Assembly (NCBI GenBank): GCA_900467185.1
Contig: UBPA01000020.1
Coordinates: forward strand, 124,001-188,000
From: Hyphomicrobiales bacterium
GTDB taxonomy: Bacteria > Pseudomonadota > Alphaproteobacteria > Rhizobiales > Rhizobiaceae
Reading direction: 5' to 3'
DNA length: 64,000 nucleotides
The position numbers and the translations under genes were made by a program. Shown piece after piece: positions 57,405-64,000 of the stretch (the first letter of the stretch is position 1; each line of letters starts with the position of its first letter). Under the pieces are notes generated by a model. It was not told the origin of the DNA, did no database searches, and saw only the letters and a program-made list of their open reading frames with translations.

Positions 57405-57514
57405 CTTCGAGAGGCTTTTAGAGGGGTGTCGGCCTGTCGGGATGCGAATGTCTCATCGCGGGAGACGCCCGCCAAAGTCGCGCGACGATTCAAAACATTG
57501 TTTCTGTTGATTTT

Positions 57515-57591
<77 letters not shown>

Positions 57592-57622
57592 GGTGGCGCT
57601 GCTGTCGGCGGCGCGGGTGGTA

Positions 57623-57928
57623 TCAGTGTGTCCAGGGCTGCATGCGGCTGTAGCGGAAGTTGTCGCTGTAGGAAACATTCTTCCGGGTCGGGTCCTTCGG
57701 CGCGATGACGCGATATTCGATGCCGTTGCGCTCGGCATAGGCAACGGCGGCCTCAGCACTTTCGAAGGTCAGCTTGACCTGCTGGCGGGTGTCGGCCGAG
57801 CTCGTATAGCCCATCATCGGATCGATCGTGCGGGGCGTTTCCTGATCGAATTCGAGCACCCAGAGATTGGTCTTGGCCTTGCCCGACTGCATGGCGGTCT
57901 TGGCGGGACGATAAATCTTGGCGGACAT
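57623..57928 (-). CDS. ETC complex I subunit, NDUFS4-like
   Basis: Protein of 101 aa of the ETC complex I conserved-region family, homologous to mitochondrial NDUFS4 (18 kDa accessory subunit). It begins SAKIYRPAKTAMQSGKAKTN and has LWVLEFDQETPRTIDPMMGY, then AVAYAERNGIEYRVIAP and the C-terminal SDNFRYSRMQPWTH. NDUFS4-type subunits stabilise the NADH-oxidising module. It is one of the accessory subunits shared by alphaproteobacteria and mitochondria, and is encoded away from the nuo operon, as is usual. Confidence 0.92.
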   Translation of the reverse strand: MSAKIYRPAKTAMQSGKAKTNLWVLEFDQETPRTIDPMMGYTSSADTRQQVKLTFESAEAAVAYAERNGIEYRVIAPKDPTRKNVSYSDNFRYSRMQPWTH

Positions 57929-58122
57929 TCCTCAAACTCCAAGCATGGCAATTGCCGGCTCAGCCGGCTTTCCTGTGGCATAACGCACAAATGGTGAAAA
58001 CGGAATGACCTTGATGCAGGCTCGACCGAATTTTCCGTTCACAGCGCGACCCGCATCGTCTCGCGGCGATACCGTGGACAAACTGCCGCTCTCCCAAGAG
58101 GCCATTTTTTTTAAGGGGAGAT

Positions 58123-58199
<77 letters not shown>

Positions 58200-58212
58200 T
58201 GCCGATGGGTGG

Positions 58213-58241
58213 GCAATACACGCTCGGTGGCAGGGCCGCAA
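58213..58241 (-). promoter_or_regulatory. Promoter of tRNA-Pro
   Basis: Minus-strand TTGCGG (58241-58236) and TATTGC (58218-58213) with a 17-base spacer, 14 bases before the tRNA 5' end. Confidence 0.55.
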
Positions 58242-58349
58242 GGGTGAAAGGCGACGGCGTTCGAATTTCGCGATGCCAGCGCGTTTGCGTCTCCGCCCTA
58301 CGGGTATGGCAGAAAGAGGAGCGTACGCTACGGGATGACGGGCGAGAGA

Positions 58350-58739
58350 TTATCCCGCGTCCCCCTCGATCAGCTTCACAGCCACGAGCGTGCGTTTCAG
58401 CGCCCGCTCGGAGATCGGTTTCGACAGGAAGACGGCGCCTTCCGGGAGCGTGCCGTCGGCCGGGTTGTAGCGGCCGGAGATGATGACGAGGGGGCAGGCG
58501 GGGTGGCGGCTTGCCGTGAGATGCGCGAGCTGTATCCCGTTCAGGGAGCCGGGCATGTCGATGTCGGTCAGCAGCGCGGAGATCGCGGGCAGGGTGTCCA
58601 TGACCTTCAACGCCTGATCCGCGTTTCCCGCCTCGATGACGGCAAGACCCATGTCGGCGATGAGATCGGCGAGATCCATACGGATCAAGCCGTCGTCTTC
58701 GACGACGAGGACGGGAGCGGAGCGTGGATGGTGGGCCAT
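58350..58739 (-). CDS. Single-domain response regulator receiver
   Basis: Receiver domain of 129 aa with no output domain. The acidic pocket is VLVVEDDGLIRMD, the phosphorylated Asp is in ALLTDIDMPGSLNGIQL, and the conserved Lys is in AVFLSKPISERAL. The ATG at 58739 overlaps the upstream kinase stop (TGATG), so translation is coupled and the two form a dedicated pair. Single-domain receivers paired with HWE kinases often act as phosphate sinks or as relays to diguanylate cyclases or PhyR-like stress regulators; which applies here is unknown. Confidence 0.9.
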   Translation of the reverse strand: MAHHPRSAPVLVVEDDGLIRMDLADLIADMGLAVIEAGNADQALKVMDTLPAISALLTDIDMPGSLNGIQLAHLTASRHPACPLVIISGRYNPADGTLPEGAVFLSKPISERALKRTLVAVKLIEGDAG

Positions 58740-60199
58740 CAATGTTCCCTCTGGAAGCTTTCGAGATCGGCCGTCACGAGGCAGCGAAGGCCTTCGGGCG
58801 CAAAGGTCATTTCCACATGCCCGTCGGAGGTGCCGTTGAGGCCCGCCGAGATCAGTCGGGAACCCGAGCCCTTGACGCGCGGTTCTGCGACGGTCGGGCC
58901 GCCGCGCTCCGTCCAGATCATCTCGAACCGGTCGGCCTCCGGCATGACGACGCGCCAGCGTAGATCGACGCTGCCGGTCGGCACGGAGAGCGCACCGTGT
59001 TTTACGGCATTCGTCGCCAGTTCATGCAGGATGAGCGACAGGGAGAGGGAGGGGCGCGAGCCGATCTTGAGATTCGGGCCCGTCGTCACGAAACGGGGTG
59101 CGGCGGGATCGTCGTGCAGATCCGTCATCTGCTGGACGAGCTGGCGCACCGTGGATGTCCCGCGCCCGCCTTCCAGGATCGTGTCATGCGCGGCGCTGAG
59201 CACGGCCAGCCGCTCGGAGAGCCTCTGGCGTGCCGAGGCAATATCGGGCGCATTGCGAAGCGTCTGCGAGGCGATCGCCTGCACCATGGCGAGCTGGTTC
59301 TTCAGCCTGTGTCCGAGTTCGTGGGAGAGAAGCTCCCGGCTGGCTTCCTCCGCCCGGAGGTCGGTCACATCGCGGGCCTGGACGAGGATGCCGTTGATCG
59401 TGCCGTCCTCCTGCCGCATCGCCTGGTAGACGAGGTCGATCAACCGATGCTGCATCTCGCCGTCCGGGCCACGGTTCAGCTGGATCGGCAGATCGCGCGC
59501 GATGAAGCTCTCGCCGGTCCGGTAGACGCCATCGAGAATATCGATGAATCCTTGGCGCACGACCTCGGTCACGGCTTCGGCAACCGTCTTTCCGATGATA
59601 TCGCGACCGACGCCGATCATCGCGTAATAGTCCTCGTTCGCATAGTCGAAGACATGGTTCGGGCCGACCAGCATGGCGATGCCGCCGGGGCTCAGTTCGA
59701 ACACCTGGCGGAAGCGCTCCCGCTGCGTCCGCTCCGCACGGCGCGCCATGACCTGCGCGGTGATCTCCGTGCAGGCGCAGAACATGCCGAGCACCGTGCC
59801 CCAGGGATCGCGCACCGGCGTGTAGGAAAAGGCGAAGTGCGTTTCTTCCGGATAGCCGTTCCGGTGCATGGTGAATTCGATATCGTCCATCGACGTGCCC
59901 CGCCCGTCATAGGCAGCGGTGATGATGGGTTCGACGGCATCCCAGATGTCGTGCCACAGCGCGCGGAACGAATGTCCGAAGGCCGCGGGATGCCGGTGAC
60001 CACACATGACGGCATACCCGTCATTGTAGAGCGTGACCTGCTGCGGCCCCCAGACGATCAGCATCGGTTGAAGCGAACCGAGCATGACGTTGGTCAGCGT
60101 TTTCAGCTCGACGCTCCAGTCCTCACGAGCCCCGAGCGGTGTCCGCGACCAGTCCATCTCGTCGAACAGCTTTCCGCAGTCGGGGTTGGCAGGAAACAT
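58739..60199 (-). CDS. PAS-domain HWE-family sensor histidine kinase
   Basis: Kinase of 486 aa with no membrane segment, so a soluble sensor. It has two PAS-like regions (about residues 30-150, with FCACTEITAQVMARRAERTQ at the end of the first; about residues 165-285, with FELSPGGIAMLVG and RDVTDLRAEEASREL). The HWE core follows, with the phospho-His in LLSHELGHRLKNQLAMVQAI near residue 300, then the atypical ATPase LSLILHELATNAVKHGALS and SGSRLI. HWE kinases are abundant in rhizobia and usually control stress or light responses. No LOV cysteine motif is seen. Co-transcribed with the receiver at 58350. Confidence 0.91.
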   Translation of the reverse strand: MFPANPDCGKLFDEMDWSRTPLGAREDWSVELKTLTNVMLGSLQPMLIVWGPQQVTLYNDGYAVMCGHRHPAAFGHSFRALWHDIWDAVEPIITAAYDGRGTSMDDIEFTMHRNGYPEETHFAFSYTPVRDPWGTVLGMFCACTEITAQVMARRAERTQRERFRQVFELSPGGIAMLVGPNHVFDYANEDYYAMIGVGRDIIGKTVAEAVTEVVRQGFIDILDGVYRTGESFIARDLPIQLNRGPDGEMQHRLIDLVYQAMRQEDGTINGILVQARDVTDLRAEEASRELLSHELGHRLKNQLAMVQAIASQTLRNAPDIASARQRLSERLAVLSAAHDTILEGGRGTSTVRQLVQQMTDLHDDPAAPRFVTTGPNLKIGSRPSLSLSLILHELATNAVKHGALSVPTGSVDLRWRVVMPEADRFEMIWTERGGPTVAEPRVKGSGSRLISAGLNGTSDGHVEMTFAPEGLRCLVTADLESFQREH

Positions 60200-60414
60200 G
60201 AAGGGTCCTTCATTCGGCAGGCGCCGGCATGGGCCGCGCGATCTCCCCGGCGATGTAGCGCCATGCCGGCAAATCTTCCAGTCTCATCTGTCATGGAGAT
60301 GCCGATGCCGGCCAGGAGCGGCAGAGCTCTTGCGTAAGTAGAACTCTACATCTTCCCCGGGCGCTTCGTCTGTGCCATGGACGCTGAAAGCGACTTATAC
60401 GGAAAGGTCTCGAT

Positions 60415-61509
60415 TTGCCCGAACTCTCGCTTCCCCGCCGTCCGCTGGGACTGGCACCCGATGTCATCTCCACCCCGCGCGCCTATTACTGGTCGACGCC
60501 GATCATTCTGGCGCTGTGCGCCTTCCTGCTCGTCTGGGAAGGCCCGGGCGTGCTGCGCGATTTCACCATCAGCCAGAATCCGGTTCTCATCGAGGATGGC
60601 GACGTTCAGAACGGGCGGTGCACGACCCGCAAGGCCATCTTCACCGATTGCGAAGCCCGCCTCGTGTACAGCTATGACGGCAAGGATTACGCGAGCGACG
60701 TCGAGATCATGTTCGTCGACTTCCATGTCGGGGACTACGAGACCGGTCTCGTCATCTCGGGCGATCATCCGGAGCTCGCCACGATGAGCCTCGGCCTCGA
60801 CAAGCTCTGGAACCGTATCATCACGCTGACGCTCTTCGTGCTTTTCCTCGGAGGCCTCGGGATCGGGATGATCTTTCTCAGCCTGCGAATCTGGCGCGTC
60901 CGGCGACAGTTGCGGCATCCCGCGATGCTGATGCCCGTGCCGGTGGAAATCGCAGCCTTCGATCGCAAGCGCGATATCCTGTCGATCACCTACAACGACA
61001 CGCTCGCAGACGACAAGACCAAGCGTTCGGCCTACACGCGGATGCGCAACGGCGAGGAGCCTCTGATCGTCGGTGCGAACGGGGGCAAGGCGGTGGCTCT
61101 TGCCGTCCGGCACGGAAACACGGCTCTCCCCGTGCTGCTCGACGATCGCCTGACGCGGATCGCGCTGACCGATGCGGAGCGCGCGGAGGCCCTTCTGCCG
61201 TTCGAGAGGGCGGCAGACGAGCACGACGGTCGCCCGCTGCTCGTGGAAGCGCCGCGAAAGACGGTCTCGATCTGGAGGCGGCTACAGATGGTTCTGGGCG
61301 TCCTGCTTCTCATGGTGGTCGGCGTCGTCGGTTTCTGGCTCTGGTATGTCCTGGCCTCCGACACGCAGTTCCAATCGCCGGGCATGGACATCAACAATAT
61401 GATGCCGGCACCGGTCAACGCATGGGGCTGCGACCAGCTGCAGAAGCGCTTCGGCGATCAGCGCGCACCGTTCGGATGCACGGCCGGGGATTATACGAGC
61501 TGGAAGTGA
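60415..61509 (+). CDS. Unrecognised membrane protein with TTG start
   Basis: Protein of about 364 aa that I do not recognise. The likely membrane segments are near residues 25-45 (WSTPIILALCAFLLVW), 133-156 (LTLFVLFLGGLGIGMIF) and 287-310 (VLGVLLLMVVGVVGFWLWYV). A Cys-containing periplasmic loop lies between the first two (GRCTTRKAIFTDCEAR). A cytoplasmic domain of about 130 residues lies between the second and third, and a short Cys-bearing tail follows (WGCDQLQKRFGDQRAPFGC). The start is TTG at 60415, with ggaaagg 6 bases upstream; no ATG fits. It stands alone between two minus-strand genes. Function unknown. Confidence 0.7.
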   Translation: MPELSLPRRPLGLAPDVISTPRAYYWSTPIILALCAFLLVWEGPGVLRDFTISQNPVLIEDGDVQNGRCTTRKAIFTDCEARLVYSYDGKDYASDVEIMFVDFHVGDYETGLVISGDHPELATMSLGLDKLWNRIITLTLFVLFLGGLGIGMIFLSLRIWRVRRQLRHPAMLMPVPVEIAAFDRKRDILSITYNDTLADDKTKRSAYTRMRNGEEPLIVGANGGKAVALAVRHGNTALPVLLDDRLTRIALTDAERAEALLPFERAADEHDGRPLLVEAPRKTVSIWRRLQMVLGVLLLMVVGVVGFWLWYVLASDTQFQSPGMDINNMMPAPVNAWGCDQLQKRFGDQRAPFGCTAGDYTSWK

Positions 61510-61539
61510 TCCCGCGCGCCGCACGCCGGAGGCGATGGC

Positions 61540-62967
61540 TCAGGGGCGATCCTTCGGAGCGTGCGGCGCGCTCAGTACGTCGCGCAGTATGTCGAAGACA
61601 TGCGGGTCCTGCATTTGCGACACGTTGAAGCGCATGAAGGTCGTCGCGCTCTGCGACAGGCTGAAGGCGTTGCCGGGCGCAAGCACGAGGCTCCGCTGCA
61701 GGGCGCTGCGTGCCACGTCGGCGGCATCCCTGTCGTCCGGAAGCCGGCACCAGAGGAACATGCCGGCCTGCGGTTCGAGCCACGGGGTGACACCGAGGTT
61801 TTGCAGCCGGGTCGAGACGGTCTGCATCGTGGTTGCCAGCCGCTGGCGCAGCACCTCCAGATGCTTGCGGTAGCTCCCGTCGCTCAAGACGCCGTACACG
61901 AGCTCGGCCGTCATCCGGCCGCCGCCAAAGGTCGTCGCAATCTTCAGGTCCGTCAGGCTGTCGATCCATTCGGGCTTTGCGGCGATGAAGCCGCAGCGTC
62001 CCGAGGCGGACAGCGTCTTCGAAAAGCTGCCGATATGAATGACCCGATCGAGCCCGTCGAAGGCGGCGAGCCGCGGTGCCGGGCTGCGCTCGAAATCGGC
62101 GAAGATGTCGTCTTCGATGATGACGACATTGCCCTGCTCGGCAATTTTCAGAACCCGATGCGCCGTGACGGGCGACAGGATCGCACCTGTCGGATTGTGA
62201 ATGGCGGAATTGGTGATGTAGAGCCGGGGTCGATGATCCGCGACCGCCGTCGCGAAGGCATCGATGTCCGGGCCGGTCGGCGTGTAGGGAACGCCGACGA
62301 TCTTTGCGCGATGCGCACGCAACAGCGCGTGGAAATTGAAGTAGCAGGGATCGTCCACGAGCACGGTATCCCCGGGCTCCAGCAGCAGGCGGCAGAGGAG
62401 GTCGATCGCCTGCGTGCCGGATTCCGAGAGGAGGATCTGGTCTGGAGAGACGTCGATGCCGCGTTCGCCCATACGCCGGCCGATGAGCTGACGCAGGGGC
62501 GCGAGACCGAGGGGAGAGCCGTATTCCGAAAGGACAGGGCTTTTGGCACGCGACAAGGTGCGCAGCGCGCGCCGCACCCCGGCCTCCGGTAGCCAGCTCG
62601 GCGGCAGCCAGCCACATCCGGGTTTTGCATCCTGCGCGTCTGCCTCCAGCGACTGACGGGATACCCAGAAGGGATCGATGGCCCGATCCCGCTTCGGCCC
62701 TGAATCGGCAACTGAAAAGGGGATCGCGGTCGCGCCCGCATGCTGCGCGACATAGAAGCCCGAGCCCGGTCGCGACTGGATCGTCCCGTCCCCGACCAGT
62801 CGCTCATAGGCCTCCACGACGGTCGATGTTGAGACCCTCAGCGCCGCCGCAAGCTTACGGATCGACGGCAACTTCGCGCCCGGCAGCAGCGCACGGCTGG
62901 CAATGCGCAGGCGGATCGTCTCCATCACCATCGTCGTGCGGCTCGGCAAACGCGCGATCGGCTCCAT
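61540..62967 (-). CDS. MocR-type transcriptional regulator (GntR DNA-binding + aminotransferase fold)
   Basis: Regulator of 475 aa. The N-terminal GntR winged helix spans about residues 1-75 (LPSIRKLAAALRVSTSTVVEAYERLVGDG). The remainder is a fold-type I aminotransferase domain with NPTGAILSP and the PLP-lysine site in SFSKTLSASGRCGFI near residue 310. MocR proteins use PLP as a ligand to control vitamin B6 or amino-compound genes. The ATG at 62967 has aaggag upstream on the minus strand; the frame extends to 63429 without support. It diverges from an EamA exporter across 124 bases, which it probably regulates. Confidence 0.92.
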   Translation of the reverse strand: MEPIARLPSRTTMVMETIRLRIASRALLPGAKLPSIRKLAAALRVSTSTVVEAYERLVGDGTIQSRPGSGFYVAQHAGATAIPFSVADSGPKRDRAIDPFWVSRQSLEADAQDAKPGCGWLPPSWLPEAGVRRALRTLSRAKSPVLSEYGSPLGLAPLRQLIGRRMGERGIDVSPDQILLSESGTQAIDLLCRLLLEPGDTVLVDDPCYFNFHALLRAHRAKIVGVPYTPTGPDIDAFATAVADHRPRLYITNSAIHNPTGAILSPVTAHRVLKIAEQGNVVIIEDDIFADFERSPAPRLAAFDGLDRVIHIGSFSKTLSASGRCGFIAAKPEWIDSLTDLKIATTFGGGRMTAELVYGVLSDGSYRKHLEVLRQRLATTMQTVSTRLQNLGVTPWLEPQAGMFLWCRLPDDRDAADVARSALQRSLVLAPGNAFSLSQSATTFMRFNVSQMQDPHVFDILRDVLSAPHAPKDRP

Positions 62968-63091
62968 CTGTAAGGCTCCTTGACCATAACAGTTTTGACA
63001 AACTGTACGGAACCGTTTCTGGCACCGCCGGGCAGGCCGGTCAATAAGGACCCATCGGCCCAACGAGACGGGCGTGACGAGGGAGTGCGTG
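62968..63091. promoter_or_regulatory. Divergent promoter region between the MocR regulator and the EamA exporter
   Basis: 124 bases between two divergent starts, the typical layout for a MocR regulator and its target. Direct repeats of ttttgaca/tgacaaac type occur around 62985-63005 (aacagttttgacaaactgt), a partly palindromic patch that is a plausible operator. Confidence 0.5.
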
Positions 63092-63955
63092 ATGGATCGA
63101 GGAACGGCCGGCTGGCTGAACGGAATGATCGGCGTGGTGATCTTCAGCGGATCGCTGCCTGCCACGCGGCTTGCCGTGATGCAGTTCGATCCCGTGTTCC
63201 TCACCGTCGCCCGCGCGGCGATTGCGGGTCTGCTGGCCCTTGGCCTCCTTCTGCTGCTGCGCCAGAAATGGCCGGCACCGCGGGAGGTCGCCTCGCTGGT
63301 GATCGTCGCGCTGGGTGTCGTCGTCGGCTTCCCCCTGCTGACCGCGCTGGCGCTGCAGCACGTCACCTCGGCCCATTCAATCGTGTTCATCGGTCTCCTG
63401 CCACTCGCGACCGCCATCTTCGGCGTCATCCGGGGAGGAGAGCGACCGAAGCCCGCGTTCTGGATCTTTTCTCTGCTGGGCAGCGCACTTGTTGCCGGCT
63501 ATGCGCTGGCGCAGGGGCTGAGCGCGTCCCCGCTCGGCGATCTTCTCATGCTTCTGGCGATCATCGTCTGCGGCCTTGGCTATGCGGAAGGCGGAACGCT
63601 GTCGCGAACCCTGGGCGGCTGGCAGGTGATATCCTGGGCGCTCGTTCTCGCGCTGCCGCCCATGCTCTGCCTCGCGCTGTTGACGATGCCGGCGAGTTTT
63701 GCCGGCATCGAGCCACCGGCTCTTCTCGGCCTGGCCTATGTCTCGCTGTTCAGCATGCTGATCGGCTTCATCTTCTGGTATCGCGGGCTCTCGCAAGGCG
63801 GCATCGCCGCCATCGGCCAGCTGCAGCTGTTGCAACCCTTCTTCGCGCTGGCACTGGCGGCAACCCTTCTGCACGAGCCGGTCACGGCCGGCATGCTGGG
63901 CATCACCGTCTGCGTCATCCTGTGCGTCTTCGGCGCCCGCCGCTTCGGGCGCTGA
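63092..63955 (+). CDS. EamA-family (DMT) transporter
   Basis: Drug/metabolite exporter of about 287 aa with ten predicted membrane helices in two EamA repeats. Repeat 1 begins WLNGMIGVVIFSGSLPATRL, and repeat 2 starts near residue 145 (GDLLMLLAIIVCGLGYAEGG). The family segment ending LGITVCVILCVFGARRFGR closes it. Substrates are often amino acids or drugs; here it is unknown. The start ATG at 63092 has gggag 8 bases upstream (a GTG at 63074 is also in frame). It diverges from the MocR regulator and is the likely target gene. Confidence 0.9.
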   Translation: MDRGTAGWLNGMIGVVIFSGSLPATRLAVMQFDPVFLTVARAAIAGLLALGLLLLLRQKWPAPREVASLVIVALGVVVGFPLLTALALQHVTSAHSIVFIGLLPLATAIFGVIRGGERPKPAFWIFSLLGSALVAGYALAQGLSASPLGDLLMLLAIIVCGLGYAEGGTLSRTLGGWQVISWALVLALPPMLCLALLTMPASFAGIEPPALLGLAYVSLFSMLIGFIFWYRGLSQGGIAAIGQLQLLQPFFALALAATLLHEPVTAGMLGITVCVILCVFGARRFGR

Positions 63956-64000
63956 GGCGGCTTATGCGGCCCGGTGCCGCGTGGCGGCCGCAGATGCCGC

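Overview
This window is a stretch of core chromosome from an alphaproteobacterium of the order Hyphomicrobiales, most likely family Rhizobiaceae (Agrobacterium/Rhizobium/Sinorhizobium relatives). The evidence is high GC with strong third-position bias, the block tolC - popZ - valS, a recognisable exoR next to xthA, fused secDF, tandem small DUF1127 genes, a class I phaC, and a RIME-like intergenic repeat. There is no phage, plasmid, integron, IS element, CRISPR array or toxin-antitoxin locus that I can support.

Layout. 1-4.1 kb: comEC and an exbB-exbD energiser pair. 4.3-11 kb: an isoaspartyl methyltransferase-like gene, tolC, popZ, valS. 11.4-17.2 kb: a FadL-type porin, exoR, xthA, a cardiolipin synthase and erpA. 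17.4-32.6 kb: a long run of plus-strand housekeeping genes (dgt, argS, a SPOR-domain membrane protein, nagZ, scpA-scpB, tatA-tatB-tatC, serS, pcm, an unrecognised gene, and a lipoprotein with LysM and a degenerate LytM domain). 32.7-40.1 kb: a DUF815 ATPase, yajC, secDF, an Mth938-like protein, an NDUFAF6-like protein, a small membrane protein and trmFO. 40.2-44.5 kb: two DUF1127 microproteins, tRNA-Leu, trigger factor, a RIME-like repeat and sthA. 44.7-53.7 kb: radC-map, phaC, a small lipoprotein, an aminotransferase, hom and recJ. 53.8-58.2 kb: two identical tRNA-Glu genes, an M15-type lipoprotein, a glyoxalase, a double cold-shock protein, a DUF192 protein, tRNA-Arg, an NDUFS4-like subunit and tRNA-Pro. 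58.3-64 kb: an HWE histidine kinase overlapping a lone receiver, an unrecognised membrane protein, and a divergent MocR regulator / EamA exporter pair.

How the genes work together. Several concern the cell envelope and cell cycle: polar organisation (popZ), chromosome condensation (scpAB), septal peptidoglycan (SPOR protein, nagZ, LysM/dLytM lipoprotein), and protein export (tatABC, secDF-yajC). Two promoters in this stretch carry CtrA-like TTAA-N7-TTAAC boxes, one perfect and one with a single mismatch. They link an uncharacterised gene to the dLytM lipoprotein beside it. Two other genes (NDUFAF6-like and NDUFS4-like) belong to the alphaproteobacterial/mitochondrial complex I accessory set.

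I did not find a clearly novel multi-gene system. The best leads are the CtrA-box/unknown-gene/dLytM arrangement at 30.1-32.6 kb, which sits where I would expect surE near pcm; the DUF1127 pair; and the kinase/receiver unit. Start codons were often moved inward from the longest open frame, using ribosome binding sites and family N-termini.
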